From positions 310,001-374,000 of the forward strand of contig CAKQKE010000001.1 of NCBI GenBank assembly GCA_934247935.1: a stretch of DNA of 64,000 nt, in the 5' to 3' direction. The position numbers and the translations under genes are program-made. Under the pieces are notes generated by a model. It was not told the DNA's origin, did no database searches, and saw only the letters and a program-made list of their open reading frames with translations. The number at the start of each line of letters is the position of its first letter. The stretch's first letter is position 1. Source of the DNA: an uncultured Clostridia bacterium. Lineage in GTDB: Bacteria; Bacillota; Clostridia; Christensenellales; Borkfalkiaceae. Of the stretch, positions 42,881-53,400 are shown piece after piece.

Positions 42881-45800
42881 TTATTTTTTGCGTTTCTTTT
42901 TAATTATCGCCGCTGCCGCAATTGAAAGACCCGCTAAAGCAATACTGTTTGCACCGACTGCGTTTTTACAACCCTTACCGCCTTTATTCGGCTTGTCGGG
43001 CTTGCTTGTATCGGTTGTACCCGATGTGTCGGAATCGCTATCGGAAGAATCTCCCGCCTTAGTAAGCGCGTTTTTTGTCAAAGTAAGTTTTGTAAACGCC
43101 TCGTCAATATCGTTTTGAGTCGAAGTTAGCGAAGACAGCAAAGTTTTTACCCGACTCAATTCGTTTTGCAGACTGTTCCAACTGTTTTGCTCATAATTCG
43201 CGCCGTCTAATTCATTTAATCCGGCAACTAAATCGCGCAAATTGTTTTCGTCGGTTATTCTTGTAAACACAATATTATCCAAATTGAAATTACCTGCGTT
43301 TTCACCTTCGGCAACTATTTTGAAAGTGTGCGCGTCGTTGCTTATTTTGACTGCGCCGAAATCGTATTCTATCCACGTTGCCCAACTTGACTGTACTGTC
43401 AAACCGAAATCGGCGATTTTTACTCCGTCGATATAAAGTGCGCCCGAGCGAGGTGTTGAATCGTATGAAGCATTGTTTTTCATGCCCGCCGCTCCGCGAA
43501 GTTTTATTCCGTATAAGCCGTATTTTTCAACGCTTGCAATCACTTCGACGTAATTTCCCGTCTTTTTCCAACCGGCAACGTAACCGTCTCCGGTATACCC
43601 GCTCCATTCTTTATCGACTCTCAAAGCGTTGCCCGCGTCATTTGTAATGCCGGTGCCGTTTTCGAGTTCTATCGTCGTATTTTCGCCGATTTGCGCTATT
43701 TCGCCGAAACGGAAACTGTAAAAATCGCAAACAGCCTTTCCCGAAGTCGTTTTAAACACGAAATATACGTCGTGCATACCGTTTACAATGTTGCAATATG
43801 CCGTAAACGTCTGCTTGTCAGACCAAGATCCCGTTTTGACGACGTTAATTTTCGCTATAAGATTTTTTGAGGAAATATCGTCGATATACACTTCTGCCGT
43901 ACCGCCGTCACTCGTGTTTCCGCTCGCCGCGTATATCGATACCGATGACGCGCCGGCCGCTCCGAAATCAATATTTGCAAATTTTGCTCTGCTGCCGTCG
44001 TAAATATTTATAAGACAGTTTGTCCCGACGTTGATATTGTATCTTTCGTCCGCTTTTATCGCGTCTGTCGATGAATAAGCGTTTATTTTTTTGGTAAATT
44101 TAAACCAATCCAAAGAAATATCGAGCGAATCTATAGAATTTTTAAATTCAAAATATATATCGCTTTCTATCGCGTCGGTATTTTTGCAGTCGATTTGATA
44201 AATATGCCAATTATTGTCGGAATTAATTTCAAACGAGGCAAGTACTTTATCTCCGACGCCGTTTTCATAAACTACAACAGTGCCGCCAGTACTGCTCTTT
44301 ATGCGAACGTTTATGCCGCTTTTGTTTTCACCTTTTACCTCTCTGAATTGCGCCCAAGCACCGCTCTTTGTCGCTTTAAGCACCGATAAGTCATCGTCTT
44401 TTACTGTGCCTATATCGCCCCAAAGATAAGCCGCGGTATCTCCTTTAATTTCCGAAAAAGCGTCGACAGACGTGTCGTATCTGTTGAATGTTATGCTGTC
44501 TAAATCATAACCGCCGCCGTTTGTTCCTTCCGCTTTGAAAGTAATTTTATGTCTTCCGTCGGATAGGTTAACGCCTTTTATTTTATATTCCGTCCATATT
44601 CCGTTGCCCGAAGAATCCGAGGCGTTTGTGGGTATAAAAGACAAATCGTAGGCATTTTCATCGTCGAGATATAATCTTCCCGTCCTTACTTTGCTGTCGT
44701 TGAGACTTTTTTTAGCGCAACGAACACGCAACACGAAGTCATACGTACCGCCGAGTACGACGTTTAAGTCCATTTCGGCTTTATCTCCGTCTGAAAGGCT
44801 GACGTATCCGCTACCGGTATAACCTTTCCATTCCGAAGAAACGCTTATATCTTCCTCCGAAGCCGAAGTAAGTTGAGCGTTTTCCGCCTCATAAGTATAC
44901 CCGTCGGTAACGGATTGCGGAGGCAAACCTTGATTTTCGTTTCCGTGCACAGCGTCGATTAATCCGTTCGAATTTATACTTATATTCATTTCCTCCCCGC
45001 CATCAGGGATTTTTACGTATAAAATATGTGCAGTTTCGTCGTAATAATAGCCTTGCAAAACGTTGTTATAATCTTTGATACTGTTTGTTCTGTCAAGCGA
45101 TGTTCCGTCGAAAGAAACGCCGTAAACATCTCCGATATTGTTGAATTTAAGGTTATAACTGCGATTTTCGGGGATATAGTCATTTGAGTTTTGATTATGA
45201 TTTACCCTTGCGCCGATATTTAAGGAAATGTTTTTTCCGTCTTGTACGCAAGTATATTTCGTAGTCGTATATGCGTTGTTCGTAATATAATCGCGGGATT
45301 CTCCGTCGTCTTCAAACAACGTATACGTCGTAGTGCCGTAAGGATAAATGTTCAAAGTAAGCGGATTTAACGGCTTTTCATCAGCATAATTTACATCGGG
45401 ACCCATTGGGACTATCGCACCCGCTTTTACGAATACGGGTATTTCGTCAAGAGCCGCGGCAACACGTATGGATTTGCCGTTTTCTCCGCCCGAATACATT
45501 TCGCCCGTATAATAATTGTACCAGGTTGTTTTAGGCGGAAGCCAAACGGAAACTACCGTATCGGAAGTATCCGTTGCGGGAGCAACCAGAAACCAATCGC
45601 CGAAATAGTATTGTTTGTTTAAATCCCACGCTTTAGAGTTGTTTTGATTGTCATCCTCGAGTATCATAGCGCGCATCATGGGTACGCCGCTGTTGTAACC
45701 TTGCCAAGCAGTAGTGTAAATATAAGGGTAAAGCGCGTAACGGATTTTAAGGTTTTTCTTTAAAGTTTCTTGCGCTGTTTCGTCGTAAAGCCAAGGTTCT

Positions 45801-47350
45801 CTTCCGTCGTGTCCGTGGGTACGCATAATCGAATTCCATGCGCCGAATTCCGACACCCAACGAGTGTATAATTCGTTGCTCGGCTTTTTCATAAATCCGC
45901 CCAAATCGTTTGACGATGCCCAATACCCCACAAGTCCCGCATCGAGACTGAAACCTATTTGATATGCGAGTTCTTCCGACGTGTTGTTTATGTCGCCCGA
46001 CCATGCTGTTGCGTAATGTTGTCCCGCGTAACTGCCTCGTGTGACAAACATGGGACGGGTGTTTACTCCGGAAGAATTTATCCATGCGTCGTATGCTCCC
46101 TTAGCCGCAAAAGTAGGCGCGGTATTGCTGCCGAGCACGTCGAATTCGTCCGGCCAAAACCAGTCTCCATGTCCCGCTTCGACGACGTCCATATAAGATT
46201 TTATCCAATCTTTCGACGTTTCGTCGTCATAAAGTTTTGTTCCGCCTTTTGCCTCGGGCGTACCCGCGTTGTTGTGTAGTCCCACGTGGAAACCGAGCGA
46301 GCGCGCCTCTTCAAACATCGCCGAAACGTCGGGGAATTTAGTGGTGTCGTTGCTCCACATTTGTTTTCCGAATTTCATTCCCGCGGAATAGTTGCCGGAA
46401 TCGGAGATATCGCCCCTCCAGCCGTAATCGAAAACGTAACAGTCGGTGGGATAACCTTCGCTTCTCAAACGTTTTATCCATTCCAGAAATTCTGCCTGAG
46501 TCGCGTTGTCGTTGCCGTATTTTGAAAGCATAAAGCCGTATGCCCATTTGCCGTACATTTCCATACGCCCCGTAATTTCGGCGTATTCGTTGAGTATGCT
46601 TTTAAAATCCGGTCCGTACATAAAGAAATAATCCAAATATCCTTCCGTCTGGAAACCGCCGCCGTGTTTATAAAAAATCGTGTTTTTTTCTATGGTATTA
46701 AGGAAAATTCCGTAACCTACGCTACTCATAAAAAACGGTGCGATAAGTCTGCCGTGAGACATCGAAAATTCATTGAAGTCTTGCTCATATCTGTTAAGAT
46801 TTGCGCGTCTGCCGTGGTCGCCCGAGCCGAAACCGAATATGCCGCCCGCACCGTCGACGCTTTCGACTTTTTTTACTCCCACGGTATTTCCTTTCCAATA
46901 CATACCCTCGTCTGTGTCTCCGCTTAAAAACTTGCCGTCGAGGTCGTACATTGCAATGCGCAGCGGAGAATTATATATTCTGATCTCCATTTGCGAAGTT
47001 TTGATTTTTATCAAATCGTCTTCAACCGTGGTAGTGTGCGTAACGGCGGGCAATAATGCGGCGTCTGTTTGCACCATATAATATTGCGGGTCATACGGTT
47101 TATAATTTCCGTCTGCGTCCGAAAGTCTTATGCGAACCGTTCTTTCAGTGCACAACTCTACTTTTACTTTTCTGTTGTCATTGCATTCAAATTCCATGAC
47201 GTTACCGTTTGTCGTTCTGTTTATTACGTTTCCTATAGACGCATGGGCGAATAAAGAAAATTGCACGCTGTAAATCGTCTTCATAAGTATCAATAAAACC
47301 AATAAAAGCACTATAAAATAACGCGTTTTTATTTTAAATCTTTTATTCAT
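42881..47350 (-). CDS. Large GH31 glycosidase with CBM-like modules and a C-terminal membrane anchor
   Basis: 1489 residues from the ATG at 47350, with GAGAGG 6 nt upstream. An N-terminal hydrophobic segment (about 10-28) exports it. The GH31 beta-sandwich and barrel span about 50-680. The nucleophile is the first Asp of WPDEFD (about 401) and the acid/base the Asp of WSGDI (about 453). Beta-sandwich CBM-like modules (about 740-890, 895-1030, 1045-1200, 1205-1370) and a FIVAR-like helical repeat (about 1385-1445) follow. The end has a Ser/Asp/Thr linker, GGKGCK, a hydrophobic helix and KKKRKK. GH31 covers alpha-glucosidases, alpha-xylosidases and others; the substrate is not determined. First-gene junction: 10 nt after the oxidoreductase. 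Confidence 0.92.
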   Translation of the reverse strand: MNKRFKIKTRYFIVLLLVLLILMKTIYSVQFSLFAHASIGNVINRTTNGNVMEFECNDNRKVKVELCTERTVRIRLSDADGNYKPYDPQYYMVQTDAALLPAVTHTTTVEDDLIKIKTSQMEIRIYNSPLRIAMYDLDGKFLSGDTDEGMYWKGNTVGVKKVESVDGAGGIFGFGSGDHGRRANLNRYEQDFNEFSMSHGRLIAPFFMSSVGYGIFLNTIEKNTIFYKHGGGFQTEGYLDYFFMYGPDFKSILNEYAEITGRMEMYGKWAYGFMLSKYGNDNATQAEFLEWIKRLRSEGYPTDCYVFDYGWRGDISDSGNYSAGMKFGKQMWSNDTTKFPDVSAMFEEARSLGFHVGLHNNAGTPEAKGGTKLYDDETSKDWIKSYMDVVEAGHGDWFWPDEFDVLGSNTAPTFAAKGAYDAWINSSGVNTRPMFVTRGSYAGQHYATAWSGDINNTSEELAYQIGFSLDAGLVGYWASSNDLGGFMKKPSNELYTRWVSEFGAWNSIMRTHGHDGREPWLYDETAQETLKKNLKIRYALYPYIYTTAWQGYNSGVPMMRAMILEDDNQNNSKAWDLNKQYYFGDWFLVAPATDTSDTVVSVWLPPKTTWYNYYTGEMYSGGENGKSIRVAAALDEIPVFVKAGAIVPMGPDVNYADEKPLNPLTLNIYPYGTTTYTLFEDDGESRDYITNNAYTTTKYTCVQDGKNISLNIGARVNHNQNSNDYIPENRSYNLKFNNIGDVYGVSFDGTSLDRTNSIKDYNNVLQGYYYDETAHILYVKIPDGGEEMNISINSNGLIDAVHGNENQGLPPQSVTDGYTYEAENAQLTSASEEDISVSSEWKGYTGSGYVSLSDGDKAEMDLNVVLGGTYDFVLRVRCAKKSLNDSKVRTGRLYLDDENAYDLSFIPTNASDSSGNGIWTEYKIKGVNLSDGRHKITFKAEGTNGGGYDLDSITFNRYDTSVDAFSEIKGDTAAYLWGDIGTVKDDDLSVLKATKSGAWAQFREVKGENKSGINVRIKSSTGGTVVVYENGVGDKVLASFEINSDNNWHIYQIDCKNTDAIESDIYFEFKNSIDSLDISLDWFKFTKKINAYSSTDAIKADERYNINVGTNCLINIYDGSRAKFANIDFGAAGASSVSIYAASGNTSDGGTAEVYIDDISSKNLIAKINVVKTGSWSDKQTFTAYCNIVNGMHDVYFVFKTTSGKAVCDFYSFRFGEIAQIGENTTIELENGTGITNDAGNALRVDKEWSGYTGDGYVAGWKKTGNYVEVIASVEKYGLYGIKLRGAAGMKNNASYDSTPRSGALYIDGVKIADFGLTVQSSWATWIEYDFGAVKISNDAHTFKIVAEGENAGNFNLDNIVFTRITDENNLRDLVAGLNELDGANYEQNSWNSLQNELSRVKTLLSSLTSTQNDIDEAFTKLTLTKNALTKAGDSSDSDSDTSGTTDTSKPDKPNKGGKGCKNAVGANSIALAGLSIAAAAIIKKKRKK

Positions 47351-47360
47351 CATATTCCTC

Positions 47361-48326
47361 TCAATAAATAATTCCGGTTTTTTTACCTTTACTTTTATAA
47401 GAGGAAAGCACAAGTTTTACTACTTTTGTTCCCTCTTTTCCGTCGATTAAAAATTGTTTTTCGTTTTTTATGCAATCGTAAAAATCGGCAATGAGTTTTT
47501 CGTGACCCGTCCCGTAGCAGTGTTTGCCGAAAATGCGAGTATCGCCGTTAAACGATTGGACTTGTCCGTCGATAATTACTTTATCGGAGAAAATTTTGAT
47601 AATTTCGTCCTTTGTTTTAAGCGTTATGTCGACGGGAAAATCGCTTGCGCTTCCGTTTGTCGCAAAGAAATTAAATTTGACATTGCCCGAAAAAATAGCC
47701 GCCGCGGTATCTTCAACTTCGATTTTACCTTTTAAAGTCAAATTTGATATCGACGCGGTAACGCAGTTCGGCATACCGACAAACCATTGCATAAGGTCGA
47801 GCGTGTGAAGGGCTTGATTAATTAGAAGTCCCCCTCCCTCAGTCTGATATTTTCCTCTCCAATTTGCCGATGCATAATAATCTGCGTCTCTGTGCCAAAC
47901 GACAAACGCCGTTCCGTCGGTCACTGTTTTGTCTTTTAAATATTCTTTTACGAATAAATTTGCCTTATTGTATCTGTTTTGCAGGCAAACGCCCAACTTT
48001 GCTTTGCTGTTGCGTTCCGCCGACAATATTTTTTGGATATCTTCTTCTTTAATGCAAAGCGGTTTTTCGCACAAAACATTTATGTTCCTTTCAAGTGCCG
48101 ATATTACCATATCCGCATGTAAATAATGCGGCGTGCAAATATGCACAACGTCTGGTTTTTCTTTTTCAAGCATTTCGATATAGTTTGTATATTTTGCAAA
48201 TCGAGAATACTTCTCGAGTTTTTCTTTGTCTGTATCGCACACTGCTGTTATGGTCAACCCTTGTTCTTCAAGTACCTTTACGTGAACTTTACCAATAGTC
48301 CCCAGTCCTACTACGGCAATTTTCAT
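47361..48326 (-). CDS. Gfo/Idh/MocA family oxidoreductase (second copy)
   Basis: 321 residues from the ATG at 48326 (GGAGAT upstream). Rossmann motif VGLGTIGKVH binds NAD(P). The CEKPL motif holds the catalytic Lys, and the C-terminal domain contains GGGLLINQALHTLDLMQWF with the active-site Asp and His region. These enzymes oxidise or reduce hydroxyls of cyclic sugars or inositols. No signal peptide, so cytoplasmic. It overlaps the first copy by ATGA. Shorter than that copy (386 aa), with which it shares only moderate similarity, so the two probably act at different steps. Confidence 0.93.
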   Translation of the reverse strand: MKIAVVGLGTIGKVHVKVLEEQGLTITAVCDTDKEKLEKYSRFAKYTNYIEMLEKEKPDVVHICTPHYLHADMVISALERNINVLCEKPLCIKEEDIQKILSAERNSKAKLGVCLQNRYNKANLFVKEYLKDKTVTDGTAFVVWHRDADYYASANWRGKYQTEGGGLLINQALHTLDLMQWFVGMPNCVTASISNLTLKGKIEVEDTAAAIFSGNVKFNFFATNGSASDFPVDITLKTKDEIIKIFSDKVIIDGQVQSFNGDTRIFGKHCYGTGHEKLIADFYDCIKNEKQFLIDGKEGTKVVKLVLSSYKSKGKKTGIIY

Positions 48327-49483
48327 TTTATATCTCCGAAATCGAACGCATAATCGCCGTCGCAACGAGAATTTTTACATTTATTTTTAAGTTCCGCGAT
48401 ATATTCATCTTCGTTTACCGGCAGCGTTATTTTTTCACCGCCTTTAAAGCCCGACAATTCTATAGCGTTCATCAATTCTACGCCGTAAATGCCTTCCGTT
48501 CCGTCGACGAATAATTTTGCCTTGCCTGAAACAGCATCGACAAAATTATTTATAATCTCTTGGTGCTGAAGATTTTTTCCGTCCGTTTGCACCTCGATTT
48601 TCTCACATTCGGGGCGACTGAACGACTCGTTTGTAGTTTTAGAAAAATCAATACTGCTCTCCGCGTTTTTATACCAATAAAGTTTGTCGTTTTCGCAAAG
48701 CAATTTGCCGTTTGTTCCCGAAACTTCAAATCTGTTTGTTCCGGGGGTTTCGCCCGTGGTGGTGATAAACACGCCCGTCGCACCGCTTTTATATTCAAAA
48801 TAAGCGGTCACTTCGTCTTCCACTTCGATATCGTGCCATTTGCCGTATTTACAAAATCCTCGCACGCTTTTGGGCATTTCGCCGACTATCCATTGAATAA
48901 GGTCGAGTTGGTGCGGACATTGATTTATAAGCACTCCGCCGCCTTCGCCCGCCCAAGTCGCGCGCCACGCACCCGATTTATAATAAAATTCTGGGCGAAA
49001 CCAATCGGTGATAATCCAATTTACTCGCTGAAGAGACCCGATTCCGCCGCTTAAAATAATTTCGCGCATTTTGCGGTAAACGCAATTAGTGCGCTGATTA
49101 AACATTACCGAAAACAACGCTTTACTGCGTTTTGCCGTTTCGTTCATTTTGCGCACTTGCGCCGTATATACGCCGACCGGCTTTTCGCAAATTACGTGTA
49201 TGCCGCTATTTAAACAGTCAATTACCATTTGCGGATGCAAATAATGCGGAACTTCAATCAATACAGCATCAATAAGTCCGCTTTTCAACATTTTTTTATA
49301 ATCGGTAAACAGCGCAACGTTTAATTCGTTTGCCCTTTTTTCTACTTGTTTTAATTTATTTCCGTCTATATCGCACAAAGCGGTAATATGTCCGTTTTTT
49401 ATTTTACCGGCGCAAAACAAGTCCTCAAAATAATGTTTTCCCTGATTGCCCAGTCCTATTATTCCGAATTTTACTTTATCCAT
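48323..49483 (-). CDS. Gfo/Idh/MocA family oxidoreductase (first copy)
   Basis: 386 residues. Nucleotide-binding GLGNQGKHY, catalytic CEKPVG, and GGGVLINQCPHQLDLIQWIVG in the substrate domain. Unlike the second copy it has a longer C-terminus (GGEKITLPVNEDEYIAELK...). Cytoplasmic NAD(P)-dependent sugar oxidoreductase by family. It is 57 nt after the TIM-barrel gene and is translationally coupled to the second copy, so all three likely form one pathway. Confidence 0.93.
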   Translation of the reverse strand: MDKVKFGIIGLGNQGKHYFEDLFCAGKIKNGHITALCDIDGNKLKQVEKRANELNVALFTDYKKMLKSGLIDAVLIEVPHYLHPQMVIDCLNSGIHVICEKPVGVYTAQVRKMNETAKRSKALFSVMFNQRTNCVYRKMREIILSGGIGSLQRVNWIITDWFRPEFYYKSGAWRATWAGEGGGVLINQCPHQLDLIQWIVGEMPKSVRGFCKYGKWHDIEVEDEVTAYFEYKSGATGVFITTTGETPGTNRFEVSGTNGKLLCENDKLYWYKNAESSIDFSKTTNESFSRPECEKIEVQTDGKNLQHQEIINNFVDAVSGKAKLFVDGTEGIYGVELMNAIELSGFKGGEKITLPVNEDEYIAELKNKCKNSRCDGDYAFDFGDIK

Positions 49484-49516
49484 AATTTCCTGATCAATTT
49501 TAAAATCTATTTCGGT

Positions 49517-49532
49517 CTCCGCAAATGCGGAG
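49517..49532. other. Short perfect hairpin between TIM-barrel and oxidoreductase genes
   Basis: CTCCGCA / TGCGGAG with a 2-nt spacer between the arms. There is no U-tract in the transcription direction, so it is more likely an mRNA processing or stability element than a terminator. Confidence 0.35.
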
Positions 49533-49540
49533 TTTTAAAC

Positions 49541-50350
49541 TCATTTAATCAAATCTTTTAACGCCGATACGGCGGCATCGAACGCTTCGTCTGAATTTCT
49601 ATAAACAAAGCGGGTTTTTAATTGAGTGTTGTCTATAGACGCGTATGCGTCGAAAACAGCCAAATGCGGCTCTACGGTCAACACTTTGTCGTCTTTTATC
49701 ATCTCGATGAGTTTTTGTATTTGTCCGTCGCCATAACCCGCAGGCACGAGTTCGCCCGTTGAAGTTATTGCGTCCTTTATATGAAAATAATCTGTTTTTT
49801 CATGTAGTAAATCAAGCGTAAGCGACGCTTTTTCCCCTACTTGTAAAAAATTTGCGGGGTCGTAAACGTATTTAAGCCCGTTTACGTTGTCCATGATATC
49901 CAAAACGCGCTCGGCGGTGTCTCCGTAAATGCCTTTTTCGTTTTCGTGGTATAATTGTACTCCGAATGATTGTGAAGTTTTTACCATTTCGCTTAAATAA
50001 TCAAAAACTCTATTTCTTTGATTATAAGCGTTGAAAAAACTGAATATTCTGATTTTATCGGTGGAAAAAACGCAAGCAAGTTCGCACACGTGTTTTACAT
50101 CGTCGAGATAGTTTTTAAAATTTACGTTTATATCCGCTTTACCGAGCGGCGAGCCTACCGACCAAACGGATATTCCCTCGTCTTTAAGTCTTTGATTTAT
50201 GGTTTTCGCCTCGTTAACGGTCAAATCTTTTACGTTTTTCCCGTCAACGCTACGCAATTCGGTCAAGGTAATGCCGTTGCGTTTCAACGCTTTTATTTGA
50301 CCTGTTAAACTGCTTGCCGCCTCATCAGAAAACGCGCATAATTTAATCAT
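49541..50350 (-). CDS. Sugar phosphate isomerase/epimerase-like TIM-barrel protein
   Basis: 269 residues of the xylose isomerase-like/AP endonuclease 2 superfamily. Candidate metal ligands are the Glu in YHENEKG, Asp in YDPANF, His in FHIKD and Glu in VEPHL. Members isomerise, epimerise or dehydrate sugars; some work with Gfo/Idh/MocA enzymes on 3-keto sugars. Cytoplasmic. It sits after the terminator-like hairpin downstream of the large lipoprotein gene and starts the enzyme part of the operon. Confidence 0.88.
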   Translation of the reverse strand: MIKLCAFSDEAASSLTGQIKALKRNGITLTELRSVDGKNVKDLTVNEAKTINQRLKDEGISVWSVGSPLGKADINVNFKNYLDDVKHVCELACVFSTDKIRIFSFFNAYNQRNRVFDYLSEMVKTSQSFGVQLYHENEKGIYGDTAERVLDIMDNVNGLKYVYDPANFLQVGEKASLTLDLLHEKTDYFHIKDAITSTGELVPAGYGDGQIQKLIEMIKDDKVLTVEPHLAVFDAYASIDNTQLKTRFVYRNSDEAFDAAVSALKDLIK

Positions 50351-50383
50351 TTTGTCCTCACTTTTTATTTTGTTGACGTTTTC

Positions 50384-50414
50384 AAAAAACGCCGCCTGTA
50401 AGACGGCGTTTTTT
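50384..50414 (-). terminator. Hairpin terminator inside the locus
   Basis: AAAAAACGCCG / CGGCGTTTTTT, a perfect 11-bp stem with a 9-nt loop between the large lipoprotein gene and the TIM-barrel gene. The T-run on the minus strand is six bases. Confidence 0.75.
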
Positions 50415-50452
50415 GCGTTAATGCCTGATAAATAATTTTTCTGTTGAATTTT

Positions 50453-53400
50453 TTATTCCGCGCTTTGCTCTCTTACGATGATTTTAACGGTTTTAATTAC
50501 TTTTGTATCCAAAATGTCGTTTGTTGCTGTTATTGTCAACGTATATTCGCCCGCGGCGGTAAAAGTAATTTTATTTCCGTCAATCGTTACACCATCTTGC
50601 TCGCAACCAACTACCGCATTGCCGTTGAGAAGAATGTAAGAAAGCGTGGTTTCCGCCTGACCGACTGCAAGGGTCAACTCTTCACTATCGGGCTCCGTAG
50701 CAAATACGGGTGTATTGGAACGATACATTTTTATACTTGCAAGCGTGAAATCGATACTTCCTTTTTTGTCGATACCGCAACGGAAACCTTCGGCATTTGT
50801 GCCTGGCGTTCTGAATCCGTACGAACCGATATATATTCCCTCTTCGGGAAGGGTGGATTGTTCGCCGCCAAGCAAAATCGGACTGCCGAACAAGTAAATA
50901 TATAATTGTTTAGCATCGAAATCACATAAAACGCGGAGCGTATAAATGTTTTCGTCGCCCTTTATAAGTTCGATAGTTTTACCGTTGTAAGATTGATTTT
51001 TCCAACTATTTACAGTACCGCCCCTATATTGAATATAGGTGTTTATTCCGCCGTTTGTCGAAGATACCGCTACATTTGCAACAGGATTCCCGCTGAACGC
51101 AGAATTATATAAAAAGAATAAGTTTATAAACTGTTTATTATTTAAACCTACGCTAAAAGTAATATCGGTCGTTACTATACCCGATAATGCTTTTGCGAAA
51201 GTGGTTTGATAATACATAGTACCGCTCTCCGAAGAAGAAGTCGTCATATTCAAACCGTTTTCGGTGTAAGTTGCCGTAGCCGAACCTGTGCCCGAGGGAA
51301 GTTCGGGGCGCGTCTCCGCGTTTTTAAAATCTACCGAAAGTATATCTTCGGTTTCTTTAACTATGCTGTCAACAACGTCTACCGTGATGGTCTTTATTGT
51401 TTTTCCGTATGCGTTGGTTGCGGTAAGCGTAAACACGTATAACCCCGATTCGGTAAAAGTAACTTCGTTGCCATTTAATTCAAAACCTTCCGTTTTGTCG
51501 CAAGTAACGGTTACTTCTTCGCCGCAATCGTAAGCGAGCGTATAAGAAGCAGAGGTTTTAAAATCGTTTATAGTTTTGCTTGATTCCGCAACGTTTAATA
51601 CGGGAGACAACGAATAAATGTGAACGTAGTCTATAGCGAAATTTGCCTGAGTTTTTTCAGATCCTGTACGGAACGAAGTTGCCGCTAACTGCGGATTTCT
51701 GAAAGCGTATTCGTCGAGATAAATTTCCCCGCCGAGCGATTGAGGAGCGACATATGCGTCATCGAGATATAAGTCGACCGATTCTCCGCTGAGGTAGAGG
51801 TAACTTACTTTGCTGTTAAAATCGTTGACAACACGGAGATTGTACCATGCGCCCTTGACGAGTCTGACTGCATATCCGCAATACCTTACCGCCATCCAAT
51901 TTGTACTGCTCGTACGATATTTCAGATATCCGTACTCTACCGCAAAGTTGGTTACGTTTGTCGTGCCGTCGTCGTTGGTTAAGAACATTAAGTTTGAAAA
52001 ACTTGAATTTTCTACTTCGTGGTTATAACAGAAGGACATTTCTACCGCAACTACGCCCGCAAGTTCTTCTTTAAATTTTTTCTGGAAAAACGCCGCGCCC
52101 GAAGTCGTACCTATAGCAAATCTGATCTGACCTCCTTCTACCGTCAAAGAACCGGTACCCGAAGTAGTTGTATTCGCATCTTCCGGCAACTGCCCGAATT
52201 CCTCATAATATATTTTGGATTCGTCTGTAATATTGTCGGGAGTTTTGTATTTGTCTTCAACCGTTATGGTTATTGTCTTAGTTGTTTCGCCTTGAGAATT
52301 TTTAGCGGTCAAAGTAAACGTATATACTCCCGCAGCAAAGAATTTAATGGTTTTTGTCTCTTCGTTGTACGTAAGTCCGATTTGAGTTTCATCGTCGAAT
52401 ACGATAAAATCGCCTTTTGTTCCCGTTAAAACGCACGTAGGTACGGGCGAACCGCTTACGGCATAATCGAAAGTATAAGTATCATTTTCCGTAAGCGAAA
52501 GCGTTGCCGTTTCTTCGGAATTAAGCGTTATTTCGGGTGCAGCATACGACCCCGTAACGGTAACTGTAATTTCATCCGACACGCTGCCCGCCATATCGGA
52601 AAGGGTAATCGTAAATACGTATGTTCCGGCAGATACAAATTTAACCTTTTTACTCTCTTCTACCCAAGTATAACCGCTTTGTTCGCTGCAAGTTACGCTA
52701 ACGGTCGGGGTTTGAGTATATTCCGATTTTACCGTGTAGTCGAAAGTAAATTCGCCTTCGTCGGCAGTTTCGCCGTCGAGATTGATATCCGCTTGCGCGT
52801 TGTTGATTGTAATCGTAGGTGCTTTGGCATAACTCAATTTAACGTAATCGTAAAGTATTCCCGAATTTTGCTTGTCCGCGCCCATACGCATATATGAAAC
52901 CTGATCGGAAAGACTCGGTGTACGGAAAGTAAGTGCATCGTCAATCAGTTCTCCGTTGATTTCCAATAAATAAGTTTTATTTTCAAAGTCGATAACAAGA
53001 CGTACTTCATACCATTCGTTTGCATTGTAAGATTTTGACGTTTTCGTCCATTTAGTTCCGTTGTGGGTAACAAAATACCCCATGTCCATTCCAAGCGTAA
53101 GCACGGGCTTATCGTCCGCGGTATAAAGGAAGAACATATTGTGGAACGCACCCGAGTCGGTGGTAATTTGTACGCGCGTTTCGGCAACCACTTTCCCGTG
53201 CAAAACGCCCGATTCAAACGCGTAATCCGCAAATGCCGAGCCTGTTCCATTCGTCGCAAGGTTGAGATATTGCGCGCCGTCGTTATCCTTATACAAAGTT
53301 GCAGAGCCACCGCCCGACGTTGTGTATTTCAAATAATTAGGTACGTTTTGCACTGTTTTGAAGGTTTCGTGCCAAATATATCCATCCACGTTTACTTCGT

